From contig NC_009379.1 in assembly GCF_000016345.1 (NCBI RefSeq), positions 1,984,001-2,048,000 of the forward strand: DNA of 64,000 nucleotides. The letters run 5' to 3'. The stretch comes from Polynucleobacter asymbioticus QLW-P1DMWA-1. GTDB lineage: Bacteria > Pseudomonadota > Gammaproteobacteria > Burkholderiales > Burkholderiaceae. The notes under the pieces were generated by a model. It was not told where the DNA came from. It made no database searches and saw only the letters and a list, made by a program, of their open reading frames with translations. Below, piece after piece: positions 1 to 9,886 of the stretch; the first letter of the stretch is position 1; each line of letters begins with the position of its first letter. The position numbers and the translations under genes were made by a program.

Positions 1-1
1 T

Positions 2-2299
2 GATCAATTACCTACGCTAAAGAAAAATGACAAACACTCAATCGAAGTAGTGGTTGATCGAATTAAAGTTCGTCCAGATATTCAACAACGTTTAGCGGAA
101 TCTTTCGAAACCTCCTTACGCTTAGCGGATGGCAAGGCAATGATTGTGGATATGGACACTGGCAAAGAGATGATTTTCTCTAGTAAATTTGCCTGTCCAG
201 TTTGCTCTTATTCCTTACAAGAATTAGAGCCTCGCTTATTCTCATTTAATAACCCGATGGGCGCCTGCCCTTCCTGCGACGGCCTAGGTCACCAGTCCTT
301 CTTTGATCCTAAGCGAATCGTAGCTCACCCCGATTTATCACTAGCTTCTGGCGCTATCAAAGGCTGGGATCGCCGTAATCAGTTCTACTTCAAACTCCTT
401 CAAACTCTTGCAAAGCATGGTGGGTTTGACGTTGAGAAACCGTTTGAGACATTAAATAAGAAACAGCAAGATTTGATTTTGCTTGGCTCTGGTGATGTCA
501 CCATTCCATTTGAATATATCAATGAGCGTGGCAAAAATAGTATTCGCGAACATGCCTTTGAAGGTATTGTTGCCAACTTTGAGAGACGCTACCGCGAAAC
601 CGATTCCATGACGGTTCGCGAAGAACTCTCTCGCTATCAAAATGTGCAAACTTGCCCAGAATGTAAAGGCAGTCGTTTACGCAAAGAAGCACGTTTTGTC
701 AAAGTGGGTGATAAAAAACAATCACGCGCTATTTATGAAATTAGCGCTCTTCCACTGAAAGAAGCTAAAGAATATTTTGAAACCCTTGAGCTCAAGGGTG
801 CCAAACGAGAAATCGCCGACAAGATTGTGAAAGAAATCGGTGCTCGCCTACGCTTTTTAAATGATGTCGGCCTCGATTACCTGTCTTTAGAGCGAAGCGC
901 TGATACCCTTTCTGGTGGCGAAGCTCAGCGTATTCGACTAGCATCCCAAATTGGCTCTGGCCTAACGGGTGTGATGTATGTTTTAGATGAACCCTCTATT
1001 GGATTACATCAACGCGACAATGATCGCCTCATTGGCACCCTCAAACATTTACGAGATCTTGGTAATAGCGTTCTCGTAGTTGAGCATGATGAAGATATGA
1101 TTCGCGCCTCTGATTGGGTAATTGACATTGGCCCTGGTGCCGGCATTCATGGTGGTGAGGTCGTTGCTCAAGGTACGCCGGCAGAAGTAGAAGCAAACTT
1201 GAATTCCTTAACCGGTGCTTACCTGGCTGGCCGTGAGGCAATTGCCGTTCCAGAAAAACGGATTCCAGTAAGCGATCGTTTCTTAGAAATTATTGGCGCA
1301 CGTGGGAATAATTTGCAATCTGTTCATGCAAAGATTCCAGTAGGTTTATTAACTTGCGTGACTGGCGTATCGGGCTCTGGTAAATCCACACTCATTAATG
1401 ACACCTTGCATCATGCAGTTGCTCAACATTTATATGGCTCCAATGCAGAGCCAGCAGCTCATGATGCGATCAAAGGCCTAGAGCATTTTGATAAAGTCAT
1501 TAGCGTTGATCAGTCACCTATTGGTAGGACACCTCGTTCTAATCCGGCCACCTATACGGGCCTGTTTACTCCAATCAGAGAACTCTTTGCTGGCGTTCCC
1601 GCATCACGTGAGCGCGGCTACGAAGCCGGGCGCTTCTCCTTTAACGTAAAGGGTGGGCGCTGTGATTCATGTGAAGGCGATGGCGTAATTAAGGTAGAAA
1701 TGCACTTCTTGCCGGATGTGTATGTGCCTTGCGATGTATGTCATGGCAAACGTTATAACCGTGAAACTCTGGATATACGCTACAAAGGCAAAAATATCCA
1801 CGAAGTACTTTCCATGACCATTGAGCAAGCCTTTGAATTCTTCGAAGCGGTGCCGGTCGTTAAACGCAAACTGAAAACACTATTAGATGTCGGCTTAGGT
1901 TATGTAAAGCTGGGACAAAGTGCTACCACTCTATCGGGTGGTGAAGCGCAACGCGTCAAGCTATCGCTAGAACTTTCTAAGCGCGATACAGGGCGCACTC
2001 TTTACATCTTGGATGAACCTACAACGGGCCTACATTTCCACGATATCCAACTCTTGTTGACTGTTATTCAAACACTCAAAAAGCAAGGTAACACGATAGT
2101 CATCATTGAGCACAATCTAGATGTGATCAAAACGGCTGATTGGATTATTGATCTTGGGCCCAAGGGTGGTGCTGGTGGCGGACAAATTATTGCAACCGGA
2201 ACCCCTGAAGATGTTGCAAAAAATGAACTCAGTTTCACTGGTCATTATTTAGCACCTTTATTGACTCGAAAGATCGTGAGCAGCAAAAAGAAAAAATAA
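2..2299 (+). CDS. uvrA: UvrABC excinuclease subunit A (5' end outside window)
   Basis: UvrA is the damage-sensing ABC-type ATPase of nucleotide excision repair; it dimerises, loads UvrB onto damaged DNA and then leaves. The frame is open from base 2, so about 765 of the usual ~940-950 residues are present and the first Walker A lies upstream. Visible are two zinc-binding CxxC pairs (CPVC...CPSC and CDSC...CDVC), two ABC signatures ([12 protein letters not shown] and [12 protein letters not shown]), the second Walker A (GVSGSGKST) and two Walker B motifs ending in DEP. The C-terminus is lysine rich. Transcription converges with the antiporter gene downstream. Confidence 0.97.
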   Translation, partial: DQLPTLKKNDKHSIEVVVDRIKVRPDIQQRLAESFETSLRLADGKAMIVDMDTGKEMIFSSKFACPVCSYSLQELEPRLFSFNNPMGACPSCDGLGHQSFFDPKRIVAHPDLSLASGAIKGWDRRNQFYFKLLQTLAKHGGFDVEKPFETLNKKQQDLILLGSGDVTIPFEYINERGKNSIREHAFEGIVANFERRYRETDSMTVREELSRYQNVQTCPECKGSRLRKEARFVKVGDKKQSRAIYEISALPLKEAKEYFETLELKGAKREIADKIVKEIGARLRFLNDVGLDYLSLERSADTLSGGEAQRIRLASQIGSGLTGVMYVLDEPSIGLHQRDNDRLIGTLKHLRDLGNSVLVVEHDEDMIRASDWVIDIGPGAGIHGGEVVAQGTPAEVEANLNSLTGAYLAGREAIAVPEKRIPVSDRFLEIIGARGNNLQSVHAKIPVGLLTCVTGVSGSGKSTLINDTLHHAVAQHLYGSNAEPAAHDAIKGLEHFDKVISVDQSPIGRTPRSNPATYTGLFTPIRELFAGVPASRERGYEAGRFSFNVKGGRCDSCEGDGVIKVEMHFLPDVYVPCDVCHGKRYNRETLDIRYKGKNIHEVLSMTIEQAFEFFEAVPVVKRKLKTLLDVGLGYVKLGQSATTLSGGEAQRVKLSLELSKRDTGRTLYILDEPTTGLHFHDIQLLLTVIQTLKKQGNTIVIIEHNLDVIKTADWIIDLGPKGGAGGGQIIATGTPEDVAKNELSFTGHYLAPLLTRKIVSSKKKK

Positions 2300-2320
2300 A
2301 CTAAAACGCTTTTTTAGTTT
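2298..2320. terminator. AT-rich hairpin between convergent genes
   Basis: AAACTAAAA (2298-2306) and TTTTAGTTT (2312-2320) form a nine-pair stem with a five-base loop between the uvrA stop and the antiporter stop. The stem has one GC pair, so it is weak, but T-runs on both strands would suit a bidirectional terminator. No stronger terminator is visible in the 28-base gap. Confidence 0.4.
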
Positions 2321-2327
2321 ATAAATC

Positions 2328-4310
2328 TCAGAGTAATTTAGCCTCAGCCATATCGGTTGCCTCTGAATTACCTGAGATCACCAAAATATCATTGGCCTCT
2401 AGGATTAATTCTGGCGTTAAAGCTAGCTTTACATAGTCTGCATTACGCCCTTTGCGACGAACTGCCTGAACACTAACGCCTTCATTTTCTAAATGAAGTT
2501 CGCTCAGCGTTTTTCCAACTGCTTGAGATTGAGGCAATAAGGTAATCGAATGTAAGCGCCAAGATTCATTCGTTCCTAAAACATCATCACCTACACCCCT
2601 AAAGTAACCTCTCAACAAGCTATATCGCTCTTCACGTGCAGAGGTAATGCGTCGTACCACTTTCCGCATCGGTACACCCATGATCAAAAGAACATGGGAG
2701 GCAATCATGAGGCTGCCTTCAATTAACTCCGGCACTACTTCAGTAGCTCCAGCAGCCTGCAACTTAGCAATATCAGCATCATCTCGTGTGCGAACCAAGA
2801 CAGTCATACCAGGACGCAGGTGTTCTACCTGATGCAATACTCGTAAGCTAGCAACAGTATCTGCATAGGTAATCACAACGGTTTTCGCTCTAGAAAGTCC
2901 AGCAGCAATTAAGTAGTTCTCACGACTGGCATCCCCATAGACGACATTGTCTCCAGCTGCCGCAGCTTCTTTAACGCGATCCGGATCTAAATCCAATGCA
3001 ATGTACGGAATTTTTTCCTGATCCAACATCCGCGCCAAACTCTGACCAGAGCGACCAAAACCACAAATAATCACGTGGTTTTCATTACGCACGCTTTTTG
3101 CTGCTACGCGCGTAAGCGCAAGGGATTGCAGTAGCCATTCATTGCTGGAAAAGCGCATCGCAATTCGATCGCTGTATTCAACCAAAAATGGGGCGCAAAA
3201 CATCGAGAGCAACATGGCCGCAAGAACGGCTTGACTCAAAGTAGGATCAATCAAATCCAAGCCGTCGATTTGAGTCAGCAATACGAAACCAAATTCGCCC
3301 GCTTGAGCAAGACACAGGCCTGTTCTAATGGAGATGCCAGGACTTGAGCCAAATGCTCTAGAGAGCAAAGCAATCAAGCCAAACTTGAAAAATAATGGGG
3401 CAATTAAGAGCACCAAGACCAGCATCCACTGCTCAAGAATGACGTTGAAGTCCAGCAGCATGCCAATCGTGACAAAGAAAAGCCCTAACAGAACATCGCG
3501 GAACGGCTTGATGTCTTCTTCCACTTGATGTCGATAAGGCGTCTCAGAAATCAACATGCCCGCTAGAAATGCGCCTAGAGCAAGAGACAATCCAAAGTGC
3601 TCCGTTAAGGCTGCCATACCAAGAACAATTAATAAAAGGTTCAACATAAACAGCTCTTGTGAGCGCAGTTTGGCAACCAATCTAAACCAGCGGCTCATGA
3701 GAGTTTGGCCAATAAAGAAAATCAATGTCAATGCAACGGTAATTTTGATAGAGGCTGTAGTCAAAGCAACGAATAGGTCTTTAGGATTCTTTCCTAATGA
3801 GGGGAGCAAAATCAATAAGAAGACCACTGCCAAATCCTGGAACAGCAAAATACCGACTACATTGCGACCGTGTTCAGACTCCAATTCGGAGCGATCAGAA
3901 ATGAGCTTCGTCACAATGGCAGTAGATGACATGGCTAAAGCACCACCAAGTGCAATCGCTGCTTGCCAAGAAATCGGGTAAATCCAGTTCATCAGCAGAC
4001 TTGCTGGAACAGCCAATAGCATGGTTAAGATCACTTGGCTGCCGCCAAGCCCAAATACGATGGTGCGCATGGCCCGCAGCTTGTTTAGGTTAAATTCCAG
4101 ACCAATGGAAAACATCAAGAAAACCACTCCAAACTCAGCCAGATACTTGACGGTGGCAGAATCACTCGCCAAGCCAAGGGCATTAGGCCCTATGAGTACT
4201 CCAATGGCCAAATAGCCCAAAATGGGGGGTAAGCCAAAATAGCGGAAAATAACCACTCCGGCCACACCTGAGGCCAAGAGAATGAGAGTTAATTGAAGGA
4301 CTGACGGCAT
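2328..4310 (-). CDS. CPA2-family monovalent cation:proton antiporter with TrkA-N/TrkA-C domains (Kef/YbaL type)
   Basis: Inner-membrane antiporter likely exchanging K+ or Na+ for protons. The 660-residue protein has an N-terminal Na+/H+ exchanger domain of about a dozen hydrophobic segments (residues ~1-385), then a Rossmann TrkA-N domain (~410-530) with the nucleotide-binding motif IICGFGRSGQ, and a TrkA-C domain at the end (~575-660). Kef proteins are gated through the TrkA-N domain by nucleotides or glutathione adducts; glutathione gating here is only a possibility. It is divergent from kdsD with 11 bases between starts, so its promoter must overlap kdsD coding sequence. Substrate ion cannot be read from the sequence. 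Confidence 0.9.
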   Translation of the reverse strand: MPSVLQLTLILLASGVAGVVIFRYFGLPPILGYLAIGVLIGPNALGLASDSATVKYLAEFGVVFLMFSIGLEFNLNKLRAMRTIVFGLGGSQVILTMLLAVPASLLMNWIYPISWQAAIALGGALAMSSTAIVTKLISDRSELESEHGRNVVGILLFQDLAVVFLLILLPSLGKNPKDLFVALTTASIKITVALTLIFFIGQTLMSRWFRLVAKLRSQELFMLNLLLIVLGMAALTEHFGLSLALGAFLAGMLISETPYRHQVEEDIKPFRDVLLGLFFVTIGMLLDFNVILEQWMLVLVLLIAPLFFKFGLIALLSRAFGSSPGISIRTGLCLAQAGEFGFVLLTQIDGLDLIDPTLSQAVLAAMLLSMFCAPFLVEYSDRIAMRFSSNEWLLQSLALTRVAAKSVRNENHVIICGFGRSGQSLARMLDQEKIPYIALDLDPDRVKEAAAAGDNVVYGDASRENYLIAAGLSRAKTVVITYADTVASLRVLHQVEHLRPGMTVLVRTRDDADIAKLQAAGATEVVPELIEGSLMIASHVLLIMGVPMRKVVRRITSAREERYSLLRGYFRGVGDDVLGTNESWRLHSITLLPQSQAVGKTLSELHLENEGVSVQAVRRKGRNADYVKLALTPELILEANDILVISGNSEATDMAEAKLL

Positions 4311-4315
4311 ATACT
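4310..4315 (+). promoter_or_regulatory. -10 hexamer TATACT of kdsD, leaderless arrangement
   Basis: TATACT ends six bases before the kdsD ATG, which would put the transcript start on the A of the start codon. No Shine-Dalgarno precedes the ATG and no convincing -35 is seen. The hexamer overlaps the start codon of the divergent antiporter gene. Confidence 0.5.
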
Positions 4316-4321
4316 TACTCG

Positions 4322-5314
4322 ATGATAGCTAAGACTCGTGAACGTACCCTAAAGCTGGCACGCGACACCCTCACAATTGAGGCTGCTGCACTGCAAACCA
4401 TGCGCGATCGCCTTGAGGGCGCCAATGCTGATGCACTTATCCTCGCAGTGGAATTGCTACACCACTGCAAAGGCAGAATCGTAGTTTCAGGTATCGGCAA
4501 ATCCGGTCATATTGCTCGCAAAATTGCTGCCACATTCGCATCAACCGGCTCTCCAGCTTTCTTTGTACATCCCGCAGAGGCCAGCCATGGCGACCTGGGA
4601 ATGGTTACCCGGGATGATGTATTCGTAGCGCTCTCTAATTCTGGCGAGACTGAGGAACTATTAACAATTGTTCCAATCGTCAAACGTACTGGCGCAAAAT
4701 TAATTGCTCTGACTGGCGCACCAAATTCCTCCCTCGCCAAATTAGCAGATGCACATTTGGATACCAGCGTTGAAAAAGAGGCGTGCCCCCTCAATCTCGC
4801 ACCCACTACCAGCACCACTGCCGCACTCGCAATGGGTGATGCTTTAGCCGTCTCCTTATTGGATGCACGCGGCTTTCAGGCTGAAGATTTCATACGCTCA
4901 CATCCAGGTGGCAGACTAGGTCGTAAGCTGTTAGCCCATGTCAGCGAGGTTATGCGTAGTTTTGATAACACTCCTAAAATTTCGATTCAAGCTTCACTGC
5001 AAGATGCCTTACTAGAGATGACGTCTAAACGCATGGGTATGGTCGTCATCTTAGACGAGCAACAAAAAGTGTTTGGTATTTTGACGGATGGTGATTTACG
5101 CCGCCTTTTAGAAAAAAATACTAATCTTGGCAGCGTTACCTTGCGCAATGCCACTACCCCTAGCCCACGAACTATTCCTCCTGAATTACTAGCCGAGGAA
5201 GCGATTGAGATGATGGAAAAACATCGTATCAATCATTTAGTAGTAACCAATACCGAAGGTCATCTTTTGGGTGCACTGAACTTACATGACCTTTTTGCGG
5301 CTAAAGTTATTTAA
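4322..5314 (+). CDS. kdsD: D-arabinose-5-phosphate isomerase
   Basis: Converts D-ribulose 5-phosphate to D-arabinose 5-phosphate, the first step of Kdo synthesis for lipopolysaccharide; cytoplasmic. The 330 residues match the family length. An N-terminal SIS domain contains GIGKSGHIARKIAATFAST and the HPAEASHGD stretch, and two CBS domains fill residues ~205-330. It leads a tightly packed LPS operon with kdsC and lptCAB. The ATG is supported by family length and by a -10 hexamer six bases upstream, not by a ribosome binding site. Confidence 0.96.
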   Translation: MIAKTRERTLKLARDTLTIEAAALQTMRDRLEGANADALILAVELLHHCKGRIVVSGIGKSGHIARKIAATFASTGSPAFFVHPAEASHGDLGMVTRDDVFVALSNSGETEELLTIVPIVKRTGAKLIALTGAPNSSLAKLADAHLDTSVEKEACPLNLAPTTSTTAALAMGDALAVSLLDARGFQAEDFIRSHPGGRLGRKLLAHVSEVMRSFDNTPKISIQASLQDALLEMTSKRMGMVVILDEQQKVFGILTDGDLRRLLEKNTNLGSVTLRNATTPSPRTIPPELLAEEAIEMMEKHRINHLVVTNTEGHLLGALNLHDLFAAKVI

Positions 5315-5343
5315 TAGCCACCTCAACCCATTCCCATATCTTC

Positions 5344-5916
5344 ATGCCGAGCGCTTTTAATACACACACTACCAACCCTTTTACTCAATATCCACAAGCA
5401 TGGGAGCGTGCTGCTCACGTAAAGCTACTGGTGCTAGATGTTGACGGTGTTTTAACAAATGGCCAAGTATGGATAGGGGCAGACGGGAAAGAATCTTTAA
5501 AGGCATTTGATATTCAAGATGGTTTAGGTATCAAATTATTAGAGCAATGCGGAATCGCAACAGCCATTATTACTGGCCGTAACTCTAAAATGGTTTTAGC
5601 ACGCTGTGAAGAACTGGGAATCAAGCATGTTCATATGGGAGTTGAGAATAAATCAATCGCCTTAGCGCAAGTTCTAAATTCACTTAGCCTTACTCAAAAC
5701 GATTGTGCAGTAATGGGTGATGACTGGCCGGATTTAGCGATGATGAAAAATGCCGGCTTGAAAATTTGCCCCGCTCAAGCACATGAGGCCGTAAAAGAAT
5801 ATGTACATTATGTAACCATCCATACTGGTGGTAATAGCGCTGTGAGAGAAGTATGTGACCTGATTCTCAAAGCGCAAAATCAATACGACAAACTCCTGAG
5901 CAAAGCCCGCGACTAG
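5344..5916 (+). CDS. kdsC: 3-deoxy-D-manno-octulosonate 8-phosphate phosphatase
   Basis: HAD-superfamily phosphatase that dephosphorylates Kdo 8-phosphate to free Kdo. Motif I is LDVDGVLTNG, motif II has ITGRNS, and the acidic motif is MGDDWPDLAMM; these are diagnostic of KdsC. It is 190 residues with a short N-terminal extension of about 25 residues before the HAD core. It lies 29 bases after kdsD and 3 bases before lptC, consistent with one operon. No good Shine-Dalgarno is visible before the ATG. Confidence 0.95.
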   Translation: MPSAFNTHTTNPFTQYPQAWERAAHVKLLVLDVDGVLTNGQVWIGADGKESLKAFDIQDGLGIKLLEQCGIATAIITGRNSKMVLARCEELGIKHVHMGVENKSIALAQVLNSLSLTQNDCAVMGDDWPDLAMMKNAGLKICPAQAHEAVKEYVHYVTIHTGGNSAVREVCDLILKAQNQYDKLLSKARD

Positions 5917-5919
5917 TTA

Positions 5920-6561
5920 ATGGCTTTAAATTCTCAACACCTTAAAGTTACCCTTGGGCGCAGTCTTTTACGGCTGATGCCCCTGATTTTGATGGGCACG
6001 TTGACTCTAGCTACTTTTTGGCTAGTTCAAAAAAATAACCCCGCAGAAAAATCCCAGCTTGAGCGTGTTCGTCTTCACGAACCTGACTACATTATTGAAG
6101 ATGGCTCTCTTTCGGCACTCAATGAACTGGGTAATACTAAATATAGAATTCTGGGAAATAAAGTCACTCACTATGATGATGACGCTTCGATTGATATTGA
6201 AGTGCCGCGCATGCGTTTATTTCAACCAGATAAAGCGCCTGTGACTGTGAAATCCAAAACAGGTCATCTTGATGGAGACCTCTCTATTTTGGAGCTATTT
6301 GATAATGCTTCGATATTTAGACCTGCACAGCCTGCCAGCGCTACAGAGCCAGCCACACTTCGCATGCTAGCCTCCTCAAGCTATTTTAAAGTCTTCATTA
6401 ACGACGACATCATTGAGACTGATAAACCCATCACCCTCGAGCAAGGCATGTCAATCATGACCTCAACTGACGGCGGTACATTCGACAATATCCAACAAAG
6501 CATGGTGTTATCAGGTCAAGTGAAGGGGCGTATTGAACGCGCACCACGGGGAACACAATAA
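5920..6561 (+). CDS. lptC: LPS export ABC transporter periplasmic protein LptC
   Basis: Bitopic inner-membrane protein that receives LPS from LptB2FG and hands it to LptA. One hydrophobic anchor (LLRLMPLILMGTLTLATFW, residues ~16-35) precedes a beta-rich periplasmic LptC domain. The family is poorly conserved, so the call rests on size (213 residues), topology and position between kdsC and lptA. Its stop is one base before the lptA ATG. Confidence 0.88.
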   Translation: MALNSQHLKVTLGRSLLRLMPLILMGTLTLATFWLVQKNNPAEKSQLERVRLHEPDYIIEDGSLSALNELGNTKYRILGNKVTHYDDDASIDIEVPRMRLFQPDKAPVTVKSKTGHLDGDLSILELFDNASIFRPAQPASATEPATLRMLASSSYFKVFINDDIIETDKPITLEQGMSIMTSTDGGTFDNIQQSMVLSGQVKGRIERAPRGTQ

Positions 6562-6562
6562 A

Positions 6563-7135
6563 ATGCTGAGCATGTTTGAACCTCTTCATTTTTCTAAATC
6601 AGCGTGCCTATTAGTGCTCTTAGCAGCATTTACTGGCTTGGCAAAAGCTGAAAAAGCAGATCAAGATAAGCCAATTATTCTCGAGGCAGAAAAGGTGTCG
6701 GTCAATGATGTTCAGCAAAGCTACGATCTGAATGGGCAGGTTCTGCTTATTAAGGGAAGCATGATTGTGACAGGCGAAGATGGTCATATTCAAGTCGACC
6801 CTGAAGGCTATGAGTTTGTTGAAGTCAAAGGCACCTCCGATACAGTCGCTAGCTTCAGACAACGTAGGGAAGGGCCTGCTGATGAATTTATGCAAGGGCG
6901 TGGCACACAAGTAACCTATAACGCTAAGACTGAACAGTTGACTATTACCGGCGATGCTTCCCTGCGCCGTTCTCTGAATATGCAAATGCTCGATCAATTG
7001 CAAGGAACAAAGATTGAGTACGACGACATTACGGAACGCTATCGAGTAACACCTCCTGCAGATGCAAAGCCAGAGGACCTGCCTTTAGCAAGAGCAATCC
7101 TTTCACCAAGGCGGAAAGCTACACTAGACAAATGA
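6563..7135 (+). CDS. lptA: Lipopolysaccharide transport periplasmic protein LptA
   Basis: Forms the periplasmic bridge that carries LPS between LptC and LptD. A signal peptide (MLSMFEP... ending in AKA, residues ~1-27) is followed by the OstA-like beta-jellyroll with [21 protein letters not shown] start at ATG 6563; an upstream TTG at 6533 would sit inside lptC and spoil the signal peptide. A second ATG at 6572 is also possible. The stop overlaps the lptB start (ATGA). Confidence 0.9.
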   Translation: MLSMFEPLHFSKSACLLVLLAAFTGLAKAEKADQDKPIILEAEKVSVNDVQQSYDLNGQVLLIKGSMIVTGEDGHIQVDPEGYEFVEVKGTSDTVASFRQRREGPADEFMQGRGTQVTYNAKTEQLTITGDASLRRSLNMQMLDQLQGTKIEYDDITERYRVTPPADAKPEDLPLARAILSPRRKATLDK

Positions 7136-7899
7136 CAATGGATTCAGCCCAAACAAACGCCGCAGCTACACTTAGCGCCCATAACCTGCAAAAGCGTTAT
7201 GGCTCAAGAACAGTCGTAAAAGATGTCTCTATTCAAGTGAAGTGCGGTGAAGTAGTTGGCCTTCTTGGGCCCAATGGTGCAGGTAAAACCACTTCCTTTT
7301 ATATGATTGTCGGATTAGTTCCGCTTGATGGTGGTCGGATTGTTTTAGATGGCACCGATATTACTCATTTGCCTATTCATGAGCGTGCTCGCATGGGTTT
7401 GTCTTATTTACCCCAAGAAGCCTCTGTATTTCGCAAACTCAATGTTGCAGAAAATATTCAAGCGGTACTAGAACTTCAAGTACAAGGCGGCAAGCCATTA
7501 TCCAAAGGGGAAATAGCCAGCCGTCTTGATGAGCTCTTAGGCGAACTCCAGATTAGTCACTTACGCAATAATCCAGCCTTGTCTTTGTCTGGTGGTGAAC
7601 GACGCCGAGTTGAGATCGCTAGGGCACTAGCATCACAGCCCAAGTTCATCTTGCTTGACGAACCTTTCGCAGGTGTTGACCCTATTGCGGTTGGGGAGAT
7701 TCAACGTATTGTTCGTTTTCTACGCGATCGTAATATTGGCGTTCTGATCACGGACCATAACGTCCGCGAGACCTTGGGCATCTGTGATCACGCCTACATC
7801 ATTAGCGAAGGAAGCGTTTTGGCAGAGGGCAAGCCAGACCAAATCATTCAAAACGATGCCGTTCGCAGAGTCTACTTAGGCGAAAATTTCCGGATGTAA
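7132..7899 (+). CDS. lptB: LPS export ABC transporter ATP-binding protein
   Basis: ATPase that powers LPS extraction from the inner membrane with LptF, LptG and LptC. It shows Walker A GPNGAGKT, signature [15 protein letters not shown], Walker [14 protein letters not shown] and the H-loop ITDHNVRET, the latter typical of LptB. Length 255 residues includes about 12 extra N-terminal residues. Translation is probably coupled to lptA through the four-base overlap. In most Burkholderiales rpoN follows; here it does not. Confidence 0.97.
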   Translation: MTMDSAQTNAAATLSAHNLQKRYGSRTVVKDVSIQVKCGEVVGLLGPNGAGKTTSFYMIVGLVPLDGGRIVLDGTDITHLPIHERARMGLSYLPQEASVFRKLNVAENIQAVLELQVQGGKPLSKGEIASRLDELLGELQISHLRNNPALSLSGGERRRVEIARALASQPKFILLDEPFAGVDPIAVGEIQRIVRFLRDRNIGVLITDHNVRETLGICDHAYIISEGSVLAEGKPDQIIQNDAVRRVYLGENFRM

Positions 7900-7983
7900 T
7901 GAGGGCCCTCAACCCCATTCAAATAATAAAAAATTGCATTCCCCTCTTGGTTTTCGGCAAATTCGCTGATACGCTGGAGGTTC

Positions 7984-8049
7984 ATGAAGTACTTTCCCAA
8001 AAAAACAGTTAAAAAAATGACAGGGGCTCGCTGCGCACCCCGGGTATAA
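7984..8049 (+). CDS. Possible 21-residue small ORF in the lptB-hpf gap
   Basis: An ATG preceded by GGAGG at four-base spacing opens a 21-codon frame rich in lysine and arginine. It sits exactly where rpoN would be expected. The part KKTVKK could be read as a distant echo of the RpoN box (RRTVAK), but identity is low and the segment is short. It may be a real microprotein, a remnant, or chance; there is no other support. Confidence 0.2.
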   Translation: MKYFPKKTVKKMTGARCAPRV

Positions 8050-8081
8050 GCATGCGCAAGCACTGATAAAAGGAGTTGCTA

Positions 8082-8405
8082 ATGAATTTAAAAATTAATA
8101 GCCGTCATGTAGAAGTTACCCCAGCCATGCGTACGCATCTTGAGACCGGCTTAGCCAAAATTCGCAAGCACTTCGATCACGTCCTTGATGCATCAGCCTT
8201 TTTGGTCGTGGATAACGCCAAAGAAAAAAGTCTTCGTCAAAGCGCTGAGATCACCCTTCACCTCAAGGGCAAGGAATTATTTGCCGAAGCCCACAATGCG
8301 GATCTTTACCACGCTATGGACGCAGTAGTCGATAAACTTGAGCGTCAAGTCGTGAAACACAAAGAAAAGATCCAAGATCATCATCACGAGAAGCATTTTG
8401 AGTAA
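8082..8405 (+). CDS. hpf: Ribosome hibernation-promoting factor, HPF/YfiA family
   Basis: Binds the 30S decoding centre and helps inactivate ribosomes in stationary phase. The 107-residue protein is a short-form HPF: one S30AE domain (MNLKINSRHVEVTPAM...) and a His-rich tail (HHHEKHFE). AGGAG at 8071-8075 lies six bases before ATG 8082, so I prefer this to the in-frame TTG at 8076. It lies in the usual rpoN-hpf-ptsN order, minus rpoN. Confidence 0.95.
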   Translation: MNLKINSRHVEVTPAMRTHLETGLAKIRKHFDHVLDASAFLVVDNAKEKSLRQSAEITLHLKGKELFAEAHNADLYHAMDAVVDKLERQVVKHKEKIQDHHHEKHFE

Positions 8406-8424
8406 TCCGAGTTGTCAGGACACC

Positions 8425-8430
8425 TATAAT
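8425..8430 (+). promoter_or_regulatory. Perfect -10 TATAAT just upstream of ptsN
   Basis: TATAAT ends eight bases before the ptsN ATG, allowing a transcript with an untranslated leader of zero to two bases. No Shine-Dalgarno is present before ptsN. TTGTCA at 8412 is too close (7 bases) to serve as a -35. Confidence 0.4.
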
Positions 8431-8438
8431 CATTTGTA

Positions 8439-8900
8439 ATGAATGCCCTGACCAATCTCTTTACCCCCGACTGCATTGCATTAGATAGCCCTGCCAAAAA
8501 CAGAGCTGATGCATTTGCAGCCGCCGGGGAGCTTTTCGCTAAACAAACTGGTATCGATGCAAATGCCGTTGTCAGCTTTCTTAACGCTCGTGAGGAATTA
8601 GGCTCCACAGCACTTGGTGCTGGCGTTGCCATACCGCATGGTCGTGTTAAAGGCCTGAAACAGCCCGCAGCAGCTTTCATCAGACTAAAAGACCCTATCG
8701 AGTTTGCTGCCCCTGATGGTGAGTCGGTATCTACCTTTATTTTCTTATTGGTTCCCGAAAAAGCCACGCAACAGCATTTGGAAATTTTGTCTTTCATCGC
8801 TCAGCTACTATCAGACTCTGAGGCTCGTGGGGCACTATCTTCTGCGACTGACCCCGTCAAGGTATGTGAACTATTGCAACATTGGGGAAATCCAAAATGA
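8439..8900 (+). CDS. ptsN: PTS IIA-like nitrogen-regulatory protein
   Basis: EIIA-Ntr-type phosphoacceptor of a regulatory phosphotransferase chain; no sugar transport is implied. The 153-residue EIIA type 2 domain carries the phosphorylated histidine in [11 protein letters not shown] (about residue 67). It overlaps hprK by four bases. The window also encodes HPr, EI and a mannose-type IIA (40.2-42.7 kb) but no PTS permease component. Confidence 0.94.
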   Translation: MNALTNLFTPDCIALDSPAKNRADAFAAAGELFAKQTGIDANAVVSFLNAREELGSTALGAGVAIPHGRVKGLKQPAAAFIRLKDPIEFAAPDGESVSTFIFLLVPEKATQQHLEILSFIAQLLSDSEARGALSSATDPVKVCELLQHWGNPK

Positions 8901-9883
8901 CGCAACCATTACTCCTAGATGGAGTAACTGCCCAGCAGATTTTTGATGACAACGTTTCAGATCTAAAACTTTCCTGGATTGGTGGTCTTGAGGGTGCTGA
9001 GCGCACATTCCCACCAGAAGCAGTTAAGGCAGCAGCAGCCAGCTCTGACCTAGTGGGTCACTTAAATTTGATCCATCCTAGTCGTATTCAGATATTTGGC
9101 GACCAAGAGGTTGACTATCATGCAGCACTTGAACCCAAACAAAAGCAAGAGCAAATCGCGAGTTTGATTTCAAAAACCCCTCCGTGCGTGATTGTGGCTG
9201 ACGGCAAAAACGCCGATCCTGATTTGCAGCTTTTTTGCCAGCGCTCTTCCACACCATTATTTACTACCCATATTTCCGCAGCAGAGGTCATTGACCATTT
9301 ACGCACCTATCTAACCAAAATTGGCGCCCCTCAAATTACGATGCACGGGGTATTCATGGACATCTTGGGTCTCGGCGTTCTACTAACCGGCGAATCTGGT
9401 TTAGGCAAAAGTGAATTGGGTCTTGAGCTAATTTCTCGTGGCCATGGATTGGTGGCTGATGATGCTGTGGACTTTGCACGGCTTGGTCCAGACTACATTG
9501 AGGGTCGTTGCCCTGTCATTCTCCGCAATCTTCTTGAAGTTCGCGGTCTGGGTTTATTGGATATTCGCACCATCTTTGGTGAAACAGCTGTACGTCGGAA
9601 ATTAAAACTACGCTTGATTGTTCAATTGGTTCGCAGAACCGATGGTGAATTTGAAAGATTGCCACTGGAAGCTCAGCATATTGATGTATTGGGCATTCCC
9701 ATTAGAACAGTCAAAATTCAGGTGGCGGCTGGTCGTAACTTGGCGGTGCTCGTTGAGGCGGCTGTGCGCAATACCATCTTGCAATTGCGCGGCATTGATA
9801 CCTTGAAAGAATTCATAGAGCGACAGCGGATTCAAATGAATGCAGAGTCTGACTCAATCAAATCACAGGGTCGCTTACTCTAA
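8897..9883 (+). CDS. hprK: HPr kinase/phosphorylase
   Basis: Bifunctional enzyme that phosphorylates HPr on a serine and removes that phosphate. The P-loop is GESGLGKSE, followed by the family signature around [12 protein letters not shown] use ATG 8897, which overlaps the ptsN stop as ATGA, giving 328 residues. The HPr in this window keeps the KSIMGV serine region, so the kinase has a plausible target. In Proteobacteria HprK is usually linked to regulatory PTS genes as here. Confidence 0.95.
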   Translation: MTQPLLLDGVTAQQIFDDNVSDLKLSWIGGLEGAERTFPPEAVKAAAASSDLVGHLNLIHPSRIQIFGDQEVDYHAALEPKQKQEQIASLISKTPPCVIVADGKNADPDLQLFCQRSSTPLFTTHISAAEVIDHLRTYLTKIGAPQITMHGVFMDILGLGVLLTGESGLGKSELGLELISRGHGLVADDAVDFARLGPDYIEGRCPVILRNLLEVRGLGLLDIRTIFGETAVRRKLKLRLIVQLVRRTDGEFERLPLEAQHIDVLGIPIRTVKIQVAAGRNLAVLVEAAVRNTILQLRGIDTLKEFIERQRIQMNAESDSIKSQGRLL

Positions 9884-9886
9884 CTT

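Noticed and set aside
3556..3981. 141-codon open frame opposite the antiporter gene
   Set aside because: It is a shadow of the conserved membrane domain on the other strand; composition is unlike a real protein and no ribosome site or family match is evident.
7872..8063. Minus-strand 63-codon frame across the lptB-hpf gap
   Set aside because: Overlaps the lptB end, has no Shine-Dalgarno and no recognisable similarity; the plus-strand small ORF has better start signals.
8384..8797. 137-codon frame antisense to ptsN
   Set aside because: Lies across a well-supported PTS IIA domain and has no features of its own.
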